A stretch of 64,000 nt of DNA, from positions 359,535 to 423,534 of the forward strand of contig NZ_JAHUWN010000002.1 in the NCBI RefSeq assembly GCF_019219025.1, given 5' to 3'. Below, piece by piece: positions 1-9,058 of the stretch (position 1 is its first letter; each line of letters begins with the position of its first letter). The notes below the pieces were generated by a model. The model had not been told where the DNA came from and did no database searches. It saw nothing but the letters and a program-made list of their open reading frames with translations. Origin of the DNA: Bacillus sp. sid0103 (GTDB lineage Bacteria; Bacillota; Bacilli; Bacillales_B; DSM-18226). Made by a program: the position numbers and the translations under genes.

Positions 1-1795
1 CAAAAACGGTTAAGCGGGTTCCAGCTTTTTTCGGTGCAATTTTTACAGAAAAAGAACCAGTAGTACTTACCGTTGCTTGACCAATGATGGTTGAACCAAG
101 TTTCACCACCGCTTTCGTTCCAGCCTCTGCTTTCCCTGTAACGACTGATTGATTGTCTCCCACCAGGTTAACAATCGGGTTTGTAGGAGCGATCGTATCC
201 TTTACTGCTACCGAAAGGGTTTTACTCCTATTTCCAGCTAAATCCTCAGCATATAATTGAAGAATGCTTCCGCCCTTTTGTTTAGCAATATTGACAGTAA
301 AATTTCCTGTACTATCTGCAACGGCACTGCCTAGCAGCGTAGTTCCTTTCATGACATAAACCGTCGCATCAGCCTCTGTCATCCCCGTTACGGTTGTATC
401 ATTATCACTAACAGGGTTAATAGACTGAATGACTGGCGGCGTATAGTCACCATCTAGATCTTCCGGTAAAAAAGTATAAGTAATATTGGCGCCTTTATCA
501 GTTGGTACTGTATAGCCTGTTGGCGAATCCAATTGCTTCACTATCGCCCCACCGCCACGCAGCTGCCTTCCTAAACCGTTGTATAGTTTTGGCTTAATAG
601 CTTCAAAAGCTGGTTCCCCATTAAAACCATACAATCCCGTTGCCTGTTTTAATAAAAGAGCTGTTCGGAAAGAAGTCATAAAGTTCCCAAACGAAAGAGA
701 CGGATTTATATATTTATGTACCACCTCTTCGACAGCACGATAATCATTGTGTGTATTATTTAAGAGCTCTTTAAAAATGCTATCCCCTTGGTTCGCTTGG
801 ATTTTCAAATATTGAGCGAATAAATAGGAAAGGGCATAATTGGATAAGGTATCGCCGTTTTCATCCCAATATAATAAAGAATGGCCATTGGTGATTGAGT
901 TCGAATAATTATAATAATCGATTCGATCCGTTAATGCCTGCCCTGTATAAATTTGCTCAGCTGCCATTGCCATCGCTTCATCCAACCATGTATCCATAGA
1001 ATCCGTATTACCTTCAATTAAGACATTTCGGTTAAAGTTCACCATGTGTTGAAATTCATGCGCTAACGTACTATATACTTCAGTAACATCCTTTGTGGCT
1101 TCTGTTCCCATTGATGGATAGGTATCCATATAGAAAATTTCGGATTGATTAGAGTGATTTACAGAGTACAGATCACCAGCCCAAAAATAGCCGCCAACAT
1201 ATACACCACTTACATCAAAATCATCTTGGATATCATAGCAGAGGATATTAACCTTCCCATTTACATCTACATCAGATGCTTCACCAAAGTTATTCGTTAC
1301 AAGCGGATGAATTTTACTATCAAACTCTTTTCCTAACTTTTGTGCATCAAGGCTCGTTATTTGATTATTATAGACCCAGACATTGGCCTTTGCCCCGCTG
1401 TACAATAATTTTGCCGTGATTTGCGTATCAAGATTTGTGGTAAAGTCTGTCACCCAGAACGGTTTACTATCACCAACTACTGGAACAGACTGAGCAGAAA
1501 AGTATTTCTTCACAAGTTTGCTGCTGTTTTTTGAAGGATTAAATGGTTTGTTAACATCGATTTGGTAAGCATCTTGCTTTAATTCATTATTAATTGTATA
1601 GTTTTGATTTTTCACATTAAATGTTCCTGTATACGCAGATCCTTCGCCACTCGTTGATTCGTTATCAATGATGACGTAATTCCCTTGAAGAGTCGAATTT
1701 CGTGCGGCACCTGGTTCTTGACCATAGGCGATCACAGGTAAGCCAAGTAGCATAATAGATACAAGCGAACAAATTGTCCTTTTAAAATGGTTCAT
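1..1795 (-). CDS. Secreted M30-like zinc metalloprotease with C-terminal Ig-like repeats (partial, runs off window)
   Basis: The gene reads leftward from ATG at 1795 (GGAGA-type ribosome binding site just upstream) and is cut by the window edge, so only about 598 residues are visible. The N terminus is a signal peptide ending near Ala-Tyr-Gly. A zinc-protease motif, HEFQHM, lies around residues 246-251, as in hyicolysin-type M30 peptidases, where the two His and the Glu form the catalytic zinc site. From about residue 455 the protein has Ig-like repeats beginning near TPPVIQSINPVSDN, of the same type as in the next gene. Function is inferred: an exported protease that probably stays near the wall through the Ig modules. 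Substrate is unknown. It lies about 60 bp downstream of the Ig-repeat gene on the same strand, so the two may be co-transcribed. Confidence 0.8.
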   Translation of the reverse strand, partial: MNHFKRTICSLVSIMLLGLPVIAYGQEPGAARNSTLQGNYVIIDNESTSGEGSAYTGTFNVKNQNYTINNELKQDAYQIDVNKPFNPSKNSSKLVKKYFSAQSVPVVGDSKPFWVTDFTTNLDTQITAKLLYSGAKANVWVYNNQITSLDAQKLGKEFDSKIHPLVTNNFGEASDVDVNGKVNILCYDIQDDFDVSGVYVGGYFWAGDLYSVNHSNQSEIFYMDTYPSMGTEATKDVTEVYSTLAHEFQHMVNFNRNVLIEGNTDSMDTWLDEAMAMAAEQIYTGQALTDRIDYYNYSNSITNGHSLLYWDENGDTLSNYALSYLFAQYLKIQANQGDSIFKELLNNTHNDYRAVEEVVHKYINPSLSFGNFMTSFRTALLLKQATGLYGFNGEPAFEAIKPKLYNGLGRQLRGGGAIVKQLDSPTGYTVPTDKGANITYTFLPEDLDGDYTPPVIQSINPVSDNDTTVTGMTEADATVYVMKGTTLLGSAVADSTGNFTVNIAKQKGGSILQLYAEDLAGNRSKTLSVAVKDTIAPTNPIVNLVGDNQSVVTGKAEAGTKAVVKLGSTIIGQATVSTTGSFSVKIAPKKAGTRLTVF

Positions 1796-1858
1796 ATCAT
1801 AGTCTCCAATCATTAGTCAGCTCATTGGGGAATTTTAGTAATCTCTATTTTTATCATA

Positions 1859-3187
1859 TTACTGTACTTTTGAAAAAGTGGACTTACTTTGATTACGAGC
1901 CTTATCCATTAGAATAACTTCTAATGTCGAACCCTTTTTTTGCGGTTTAATGGTTGCTTTATACACGCCGCTACTATTGGTGGCAGCCATGCCCACCAAA
2001 GTGGAACCGTTAAATATATAAACGGTAGTCCCTTTTTCTGCTTTTCCGGTCACCGTAGTAGAGGTATTTGTTATCTTATTAACGATTGCTGCAGATGGAG
2101 GTATTTTATCGACAACTGTGACAATGGTACTTTGGCTCCGGTTACCAGCACGATCAGTTGCATATGTAGTTAAGATCGTTCCAGCTTTCTTGATGGATGT
2201 AAATTTAATCGTGAAGTATCCTGTACTAGATGCAGTGGTTTGGCCTAAGACGGTTTTCCCTTGTTTCATGACTACTTTAGATCCAACCTCTGCTTTTCCT
2301 CTGATAATATTCTGATTGTTACCAATAGAATATACGGTGGGTTTGCCAGGAGCGGTTTTATCAATCACCGTGACGGTTGCGCCACTGCTCAGATTTCCAG
2401 CTTTATCTCTGGCGTAAACAGTTAATTTTGTCCCTGCTTTTTGTTTGGGAATCGTTACACTGTAAGTTCCATTTGACAATGCGGTTCTTCTTCCAATGGT
2501 CGTGCTGCCTCTGTTCACACTTACAGTTGAATAGGCTTCTGCTTTCCCTTTTACAGTAGTGTTCATATCGCTAACAGTATTGACTGTTGGCTTTGATGGA
2601 GGAGTTTTATCAGGAGCAATGTAGAAAGGATTTTTCACTTTAAACTGGGTAACATCCGAGTAATATTCATCGTCACTATATTCCGAGATTCCAAATCTTA
2701 AATAGATATAGGGCTCGTTTTGATAAATTGATTTCGGGACATAAGAGCTTAAGCTAGATGAAGTAGAACCGATCGTATCAAATTCTGTGTAATCGATAAA
2801 TTCTAATGTGCCTGTATTATCTTTTAGAAACTCAACCGTATAAATAGAGTCCTTTAAATAGGCATAATCTGTATAATCCAAGATCTGAACATTCATATCT
2901 GTGGACGAATAATTTGACACGGATGCAAAGTAAATATCATGGGATGTATCATAACTATCCCACAAAGTATCTACATAAGAACCGTTTGTTTTTAAAGGAT
3001 AATCCGCCGGGCTGTTTGTTTGTTTAATAGATAGCGATTTTTTAGGTAAGTTCTCTGGAAGAATATTAGTACTTAATTTACTGCTCAGACTTTTTTCAAC
3101 TTGTTTCATTTCCTGTCCATGTGCATTTAAAGGTATTGCCAAGATTAATAGTACTAATAAAAAAAACGACATCTTTACACTCTTCAT
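1859..3187 (-). CDS. Secreted protein with three bacterial Ig-like domains
   Basis: A 442-residue exported protein. The first ~24 residues form a Sec signal peptide (hydrophobic FFLLVLLILAIPL, likely cleaved after AHG). Residues ~30-190 form a region I do not recognise, rich in Tyr, Ser and Asp, that may be a beta-sandwich. Three tandem Ig-like repeats of ~83 residues follow (about 194-277, 278-360, 361-442). Each starts with DK-(T/I)-(P/A)-P and contains a G-K-A-E and a (D/T)-(K/R)-A-(G/R)-N motif. A GAGGGGATG ribosome binding site precedes the ATG. The same Ig type occurs in the neighbouring M30-like protease, suggesting a shared wall- or matrix-binding role; that part is inference. No LPXTG or SLH anchor is visible. 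Confidence 0.85.
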   Translation of the reverse strand: MKSVKMSFFLLVLLILAIPLNAHGQEMKQVEKSLSSKLSTNILPENLPKKSLSIKQTNSPADYPLKTNGSYVDTLWDSYDTSHDIYFASVSNYSSTDMNVQILDYTDYAYLKDSIYTVEFLKDNTGTLEFIDYTEFDTIGSTSSSLSSYVPKSIYQNEPYIYLRFGISEYSDDEYYSDVTQFKVKNPFYIAPDKTPPSKPTVNTVSDMNTTVKGKAEAYSTVSVNRGSTTIGRRTALSNGTYSVTIPKQKAGTKLTVYARDKAGNLSSGATVTVIDKTAPGKPTVYSIGNNQNIIRGKAEVGSKVVMKQGKTVLGQTTASSTGYFTIKFTSIKKAGTILTTYATDRAGNRSQSTIVTVVDKIPPSAAIVNKITNTSTTVTGKAEKGTTVYIFNGSTLVGMAATNSSGVYKATIKPQKKGSTLEVILMDKARNQSKSTFSKVQ

Positions 3188-3507
3188 TTTATCATCCCCT
3201 CGTTACTATAATACTAGATTCATTGGCCTGATTCTAGTTATTTTGGAAAAAATAGCCATCAATTCATTCGCATTAGTACAAAAAATATCCTCCATTTCCA
3301 TTTAATATTTAAAGGAGTTTTCCCCCCTACCCCCAAAATCTTTAATTGATTATCTAAGTTTTTAGGTGGTAGTCAATTTTTGTCGAATAATCTATTCGCC
3401 ATATGAGTAACATTTAGCATCGCTTCCGTTCAACGTTTCAGTCCATTTTTTAAAGATAATATGAATCTATTAAAATAGAACGACACTACCCTATAGGAGG
3501 AGTCTGA

Positions 3508-6500
3508 GTGAATCGAGTTTTTAGATGGATTGTTAGATCATTGTTTTCCCCAGTCACTGGAAGTTCAGGCGCAGTGGCAAGTACACTTGGGTTTTTCCTG
3601 GGATTTTTACCGTTAGATAGTGTAAGAATTCCATTGTTACTTGTTCTTTCACTTTTGTTGCGGCTAAATATCATCGCCTTATTCCTTGGAACCTTGATTC
3701 CGATTTTTATTCCAAAGATGAATCATTTACCCGTCCTAGATTTAAGTCGTTTCGAAGATTTCTGGTTCATTTCGACCCTAAAATCTAAAATACACTTTTC
3801 ACAAACCACGGCATCAGCGGCCCTAGGAGGATTAATTGGTCTTGTCTGCTATTTTTTCTTCCACTGGTTTTACAATTTAGGGCTGAAAAAGAGGGAAGGA
3901 AATCAAGAACATGTTTTTCTTGATCCCGCCAAAAGACGCTGGTCCATTATAAAACGAATGAGTGTAGGCTTTACTGTATTCATTATTTTAGTATCAACTA
4001 TTTTTATTGAAAGCCTTAATACGAACCCAGAATTTCCTGAGCTACAATTGAAAAATAGCGAAGCAAAGAGCGGAATCGAGCCGATTAATAAAACCTTCAG
4101 CGAAGAACAACTCGCCACACAGGTGCAAAAAACGAATCCTTCCCCTCTTATTCAAAAAAATATCGGGCAATTGAACAAAAAACAAGAAGTTTATGGTTTT
4201 TACGTCAATTGGGACAAAAACAGCCATACTTCTTTTAAAAAGAATATCGATTCTATTACAACATTAGTACCGGAGTGGCTGCAGCTTACTCCTAGCCTTA
4301 CCCTTAAAACCAGCACGGACGGCTCTATTAGGGCAAAGGCCAAAGCACATAATATAAAGATTCTTCCATTAGTGAATAATTTTATGAATAATAAATGGGA
4401 TGGCGAAGCTCTTCACCGGTTATTTACTACTCCGGGCGCTGAAGATCTTTTTATTAAAAATATGCTGGAATACGTGAGAACAAATGACTTTGACGGAATC
4501 AATATAGACTTTGAAGAAATCCATCAAAATGACAAAGACCATTTCACTGATTTTATGGATAAAGTTTATGAAGCATTTCATCCACATGGTCTCATGGTTA
4601 CACTGGATGTTCCGCCGAAGAATAATAGTTTTAACTATCCTGCTTTAGCAACTAACGTTGATCGGATGTTTGTCATGCTATATGACCAGCACCACTCCAT
4701 GGGTAAACCTGGACCAATCGCTCCATCTGCTTGGGTAAGGGATAGCCTAAACCAACTCAATATTCCTTCTGAAAAATTGATTGTGAGTTTAGGAAGCTTT
4801 GGTTACGACTGGGAAGAAAACTCCAATCAGCCCGCAGATGCGATGACATTTGGGGATATCATGGATATGGGGATGGGAACCAACCTCCAAATTCATTGGA
4901 GTAAGCAAATAGGCAATCCTTATTTACGGTACAAAAGAAACGGAAAAAACCATACGGTTTGGTTTTTAGATGCGGCTACATTTTATAATCAAATGAAGAT
5001 AGCGATGGATCACGGATCAAAAGGTATAGCGGTTTGGCGGCTTGGTTCTGAAGATCCTTCTATCTGGAATTACTTGAATAAATCAAAGGAAATGCTGGAT
5101 CCTTCCAATGCCCTTAAAACCTTGGTCAGCCCGAAGCCTGTTCACTATACAGGTGCAGGGGAGATTTTAAGAGTTGCCTCTCAATTAGAAGAAGGCAAGA
5201 GAACGATTCAATTGGATTCACTCGGTATGATCCAAACCGAAACCTATCTGAAATTACCAAAGCCTTTTGAGATCGTACGGTATGGCAAACCTAAAGCGAA
5301 GGAAATCGTCCTTTCCTTTGATGACGGTCCGGATCCAACCTATACACCACAAATATTGGACATTTTGGACAAGAATCATGTAAAAGGGACCTTTTTTATC
5401 CTTGGAGAGAACGCGATGCAGCATCCAGGACTGGTTAAAAAGATGTATAAACAAGGCCATGAAATTGGCAACCATACCTTTACCCATCCTAATATAGCAA
5501 CCATCACACCTTTGCAAACAAGAATGGAGCTAAATGCGAATCAGCGTTTATACCAAGAGATTACGGGACATTCGATGACCCTGTTCCGCCCGCCATATGT
5601 AGCTGATGCGGAACCAAGCACAAGGAGCGAACTGGAGCCTATAGTGAGAGCACAAGATATGGGCTATACGACGGTCGGTGAATTAATTGACACGGATGAT
5701 TGGCAAGGACTTTCTAGTAATGAAATTGTGAAGCGGGTATTGAATCAGGTGCAAGAAGGAAATGTAATTTTGATGCACGATGCTGGCGGTGACCGCTCTA
5801 ACACGGTTAAAGCCCTACCCATTATCATTAAAGAACTCAAACAGCGCGGTTACACATTTACCACCATTGGTAATCTGATTGGAAAAAGTGAAAGCCAAAT
5901 TATGCCTTCTGCTAGTCAGGACAACCCTTATTTGGTCTATGACAAAGCGGTATTCAAGGTCATCCAAGGCTGGCACTTAGGATTAAGCTTTCTGTTCTAC
6001 TCAGCGATCGTGATCGGAATTTTGCGCCTGGCTGTCTTCGTTTTCCTATCGAGAAAGCAGGTAAAAAGGTATAAAGAAACCGAGATTGATCCTTCCTTTA
6101 CACCTTTTGTCAGTGTCGTGATTGCTGCCTATAATGAGGAAAAAGTCATTTGCAAAACAGTCGATTCTATTTTATCGAGCGATTACCCAGCTTTTGAAAT
6201 ACTGATTATTGACGACGGTTCAAAGGATGATACGGCTGTAGTCGTTCAAGAAACTTATGCAAACCATCCACTCGTCAGATTAATCAAAAAACCCAATGGA
6301 GGAAAGTCTTCCGCGGTGAATCTTGGTTTTAAAGAAGCAAACGGGGAAATCGTCGTGGCACTTGATGCTGATACCCTCATCGCTGAAAATGCGATTTCAT
6401 TGCTTGTTAACCATTTTAAAAATGAAAATGTTGCTGCGGTTTCAGGTAATGTGAAGGTCGGCAATAAGGGGAACCTCCTGACAAACTGGCAGCATATCGA

Positions 6501-7200
6501 ATATGTGACAGGCTTTAACCTAGAAAGAAGGGCATTTGCAGCACTCAATTGCATTACAGTTGTACCAGGTGCAATCGGAGCCTGGAGAAAGACAGCGGTA
6601 GAGGAAGCAGGATATTTTCAAGAAGATACACTGGCAGAGGATACCGATATCACTCTTACTCTTTTACGCCAGGGAAAAACGATTGAATTTGAAGAAAAGG
6701 CTTATGCCTATACAGAAGTGCCAGAAGATATTAAAAGTCTGGCAAAACAGCGTTACCGGTGGGTTTATGGTACTTTACAATGCTTATGGAAACATCGGGA
6801 TGCTTTATTCAATAAAAAACATAACTCATTAGGATATATCGCCCTTCCTAATATGTGGCTTTTCCAATATATTTACCAAACCATTTCGCCTATTGCAGAT
6901 CTATTGTTCATTATCGCCCTTTTTAACCCGCACCCTGAAAAAGCAGCGATTGGATTTATTCTTTTTTACTTGCTGGATTTCTGTACTTCTCTATATGCGT
7001 TTCGATTGGAGAAAGAAAGTCCAAAACCACTTGGTTCATTGTTTTTACAACGAATCTTGTATAAACAACTGATGACTTATGTGGTGGTAAAATCCATCTT
7101 CTCGGCAATTAAGGGAGTAACCGTTGGTTGGGGTAAACTAAAACGCAAAGGGAATGTAACACAGGAAACCTCTATTGTGAAGGTGAACGAAAATATGTAA
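3508..7200 (+). CDS. Multidomain DUF2062 / GH18 / polysaccharide deacetylase / processive GT2 membrane protein
   Basis: A 1230-residue protein starting at GTG 3508, eight bases after AGGAGG. Domains in order: DUF2062-like membrane region (~1-130); a transmembrane helix near 150-168; a GH18-type hydrolase (~200-540) with DGINIDFEE, which matches DxxDxDxE; a NodB deacetylase (~595-790) with SFDDGPDPT and HTFTHP (Asp-His-His metal site); a transmembrane helix near 826-845; and a GT2 synthase (~865-1200) with DDGS, DADT, EDTD and QRYRW (processive beta-glycosyltransferase signature) and C-terminal membrane segments. Known families: in E. coli, PgaB (deacetylase plus hydrolase) and PgaC (GT2) build and export poly-N-acetylglucosamine. 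Inference: this single chain makes, deacetylates and trims a beta-linked GlcNAc-type exopolysaccharide. It appears monocistronic, with a strong terminator immediately downstream. Confidence 0.9.
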   Translation: MNRVFRWIVRSLFSPVTGSSGAVASTLGFFLGFLPLDSVRIPLLLVLSLLLRLNIIALFLGTLIPIFIPKMNHLPVLDLSRFEDFWFISTLKSKIHFSQTTASAALGGLIGLVCYFFFHWFYNLGLKKREGNQEHVFLDPAKRRWSIIKRMSVGFTVFIILVSTIFIESLNTNPEFPELQLKNSEAKSGIEPINKTFSEEQLATQVQKTNPSPLIQKNIGQLNKKQEVYGFYVNWDKNSHTSFKKNIDSITTLVPEWLQLTPSLTLKTSTDGSIRAKAKAHNIKILPLVNNFMNNKWDGEALHRLFTTPGAEDLFIKNMLEYVRTNDFDGINIDFEEIHQNDKDHFTDFMDKVYEAFHPHGLMVTLDVPPKNNSFNYPALATNVDRMFVMLYDQHHSMGKPGPIAPSAWVRDSLNQLNIPSEKLIVSLGSFGYDWEENSNQPADAMTFGDIMDMGMGTNLQIHWSKQIGNPYLRYKRNGKNHTVWFLDAATFYNQMKIAMDHGSKGIAVWRLGSEDPSIWNYLNKSKEMLDPSNALKTLVSPKPVHYTGAGEILRVASQLEEGKRTIQLDSLGMIQTETYLKLPKPFEIVRYGKPKAKEIVLSFDDGPDPTYTPQILDILDKNHVKGTFFILGENAMQHPGLVKKMYKQGHEIGNHTFTHPNIATITPLQTRMELNANQRLYQEITGHSMTLFRPPYVADAEPSTRSELEPIVRAQDMGYTTVGELIDTDDWQGLSSNEIVKRVLNQVQEGNVILMHDAGGDRSNTVKALPIIIKELKQRGYTFTTIGNLIGKSESQIMPSASQDNPYLVYDKAVFKVIQGWHLGLSFLFYSAIVIGILRLAVFVFLSRKQVKRYKETEIDPSFTPFVSVVIAAYNEEKVICKTVDSILSSDYPAFEILIIDDGSKDDTAVVVQETYANHPLVRLIKKPNGGKSSAVNLGFKEANGEIVVALDADTLIAENAISLLVNHFKNENVAAVSGNVKVGNKGNLLTNWQHIEYVTGFNLERRAFAALNCITVVPGAIGAWRKTAVEEAGYFQEDTLAEDTDITLTLLRQGKTIEFEEKAYAYTEVPEDIKSLAKQRYRWVYGTLQCLWKHRDALFNKKHNSLGYIALPNMWLFQYIYQTISPIADLLFIIALFNPHPEKAAIGFILFYLLDFCTSLYAFRLEKESPKPLGSLFLQRILYKQLMTYVVVKSIFSAIKGVTVGWGKLKRKGNVTQETSIVKVNENM

Positions 7201-7204
7201 TGTC

Positions 7205-7235
7205 GGTCTTTCCCATTTGGGAAAGACCCTTTTTT
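7205..7235 (+). terminator. Intrinsic terminator of the GH18-deacetylase-GT2 gene
   Basis: Perfect 11-bp stem (GGTCTTTCCCA / TGGGAAAGACC) with a 2-base loop, followed by six T. It starts 5 bases after the stop codon. Confidence 0.9.
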
Positions 7236-7293
7236 ATACAGAAAAAAAGGGGTGAAATGGGTAACTAGTACGTATATTTAGAGACGCACTTTC

Positions 7294-8035
7294 GATGAAG
7301 GACAAAATCTATTAAGATGTCTGTTGAACTGTCCTTCATAACACTGATGAAGGACAAAAACTATTAAGATATTTAAAGAACTGTCCTTCATTTCGCCGAT
7401 GAAGGACATTAACTATTAAAATATTTAAAAAACTGTCCTTCATACCACCGATGAAGGACAAAAACTATTAAGAGATATAAAAAACTGTCCTTCATACCAC
7501 CGATGAAGGACAAAAACTATTAAGATATATATAAAACTGTCCTTCATACCGCCGATGAAGGACAAAACCTATTAAAATATTTAAGAAACTGTCCTTCATA
7601 CCACCGACGAAGGACAACACCTAATAAGATATATAAAAAACTGTCCTTCATTCCACTGATGAAGGACAATAACTATTAAGATATTTAAGAAACTGTCCTT
7701 CATACCACCGATGAAGGACAAAACCTATTAAGATATTTAAGAAACTGTCCTTCATACCACTGATGAAGGACAAAAACTATTAAGATATATAAAAAACTGT
7801 CCTTCATACCACCGATGAAGGACAAAAACTATTAAGATATATAAAAAACTGTCCTTCATACCACCGATGAAGGACAAAAACTATTAAGATATATAAAAAA
7901 CTGTCCTTCATACCACTGATGAAGGACAAAACCTATTAAGATATATAAAAAACTGTCCTTCATACCACTGATGAAGGACAAAACTCAATTATATTCCTGA
8001 TGAATTGTCCTTCATAAAATTAATGAGGGACAAAA
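7294..8035. repeat. 52-bp tandem array, 14 full units plus a partial one
   Basis: Units start at 7294, 7346, 7398, 7450, 7502 and so on every 52 bases to 7970, with a degenerate partial unit at 8022. Each unit holds TGAAGGACA and, ~26 bases later, TGTCCTTCA. Adjacent units therefore form a hairpin across the junction: TGTCCTTCAT, ~7 bases, ATGAAGGACA. The interior is AT-rich (variants of CTATTAAGATAT). Units differ by a few substitutions but no unit gains or loses a base. No open reading frame spans it. Nothing else is seen from 7236 to 8172. Confidence 0.95.
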
Positions 8036-8172
8036 ACTACATTGCACCTGATTGGATAGATTTTTTTATGTGTGAATTAACGAGTGAATTCATAGGTGTT
8101 TTTGTATGAGTATTAGTCCGTCTGCACCTCAAAATGAAACCTGTTACTCTTTCAGTAATCCTTTTGAAATCA

Positions 8173-8886
8173 TTACATTTTCTTTCCATTGTTTTCATTT
8201 GTAGCCTTACGGTTCGCAGCTCTTTCTTTTGCTGCTTGAGAAACTTGTTGTCCACTGTTAGTTTTAGTTGTAGCGGCACTTTTTGAATTAGTTTTTGTTG
8301 TTGCTGTACTTGTTGTTTTAGTTTTCTTCGTTGTACTTGGTGCTTTTGCGCTTGTCACGGGTTTCGTGGTTGCAACAGGCTTTGTAGTTGCAACAGGCTT
8401 TGTGCTTGCAGCAGGCTTTGTGGTAGCTGCAGGCTTTGTGATTGCAACAGGCTTTGTGGTTGGACTTGTTGTATTCGGTCTCGTCGACGTGGGTTTACTC
8501 GTTGTTGTTGGTGCTTTTGCGCTTGTCACAGATATCGCATGCGTTGGAGTTGTTGTCTCATTCGTATTAGCAGGAGTTGTTGTCGTTATATTGCTGGATT
8601 TTTCCGTATCGGTTTGAATGGCTGCTTGAGCCATATTGTTATTTTTTAAAGATACTTCGATAGCTGCAATATCATGGTTTTTCACATTCGTTGTTGGCGT
8701 TTGATCTTTCACCTTTTTTTCTACTTGGTTAACTACATCCGCTTTTTTCCGGTCTGCGGATATCGGTAAAGCAATCTCTTTTGCTAATCTTTTAAGAGGT
8801 TGTTCAGCTAACAAAGCGTTGGCGATAGAAAACGTAACAGATCCCGCTAATACCATGGAAAGGGCTCCCTTGGTTAGTTTGTTCAT
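8173..8886 (-). CDS. Secreted low-complexity Thr/Ala/Lys/Pro-rich protein
   Basis: A 237-residue protein with an N-terminal signal peptide (MNKLTKGALSMVLAGSVTF..., likely cleaved near ANA-LLA). Residues ~95-215 are low complexity, built on short repeats such as TKPVA and TKPAA, and the C terminus is basic (KERAANRKA...GKKM). There is no catalytic domain. I do not recognise a family. The composition resembles wall-spanning or wall-associated linkers. The ATG is preceded by GAGGGGAA. It sits alone between the 52-bp array and the RND exporter's terminator. No clear terminator follows it. Confidence 0.65.
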   Translation of the reverse strand: MNKLTKGALSMVLAGSVTFSIANALLAEQPLKRLAKEIALPISADRKKADVVNQVEKKVKDQTPTTNVKNHDIAAIEVSLKNNNMAQAAIQTDTEKSSNITTTTPANTNETTTPTHAISVTSAKAPTTTSKPTSTRPNTTSPTTKPVAITKPAATTKPAASTKPVATTKPVATTKPVTSAKAPSTTKKTKTTSTATTKTNSKSAATTKTNSGQQVSQAAKERAANRKATNENNGKKM

Positions 8887-9010
8887 GTTATTCCCCTCGT
8901 ATTTGTGTGTGATTATATTAATAGAATACTTAATAGAATACGAACGAACCAGAATGTCTTATGGGGGTAGTAACCTTATCTTGTTTTTTATCGAACTCCT
9001 GATAGCTCTC

Positions 9011-9049
9011 AAAAAAATCCCCAACAGCGATTATGTTGGGGATTTTTTT
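9011..9049 (-). terminator. Intrinsic terminator (bidirectional form) after the RND exporter
   Basis: 16-bp perfect inverted repeat (arms 9011-9026 and 9034-9049, core ATCCCCAACA) flanked by A and T runs. It lies 10 bases past the stop of the leftward exporter gene. Confidence 0.9.
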
Positions 9050-9058
9050 AAATGTGCC

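Noticed and set aside
7294..8035. CRISPR array
   Set aside because: The whole 52-bp unit is conserved, with no unique spacers, and no cas genes are nearby.
8037..8279. 80-residue minus-strand frame
   Set aside because: It overlaps the end of the low-complexity secreted protein out of frame and has no site of its own.
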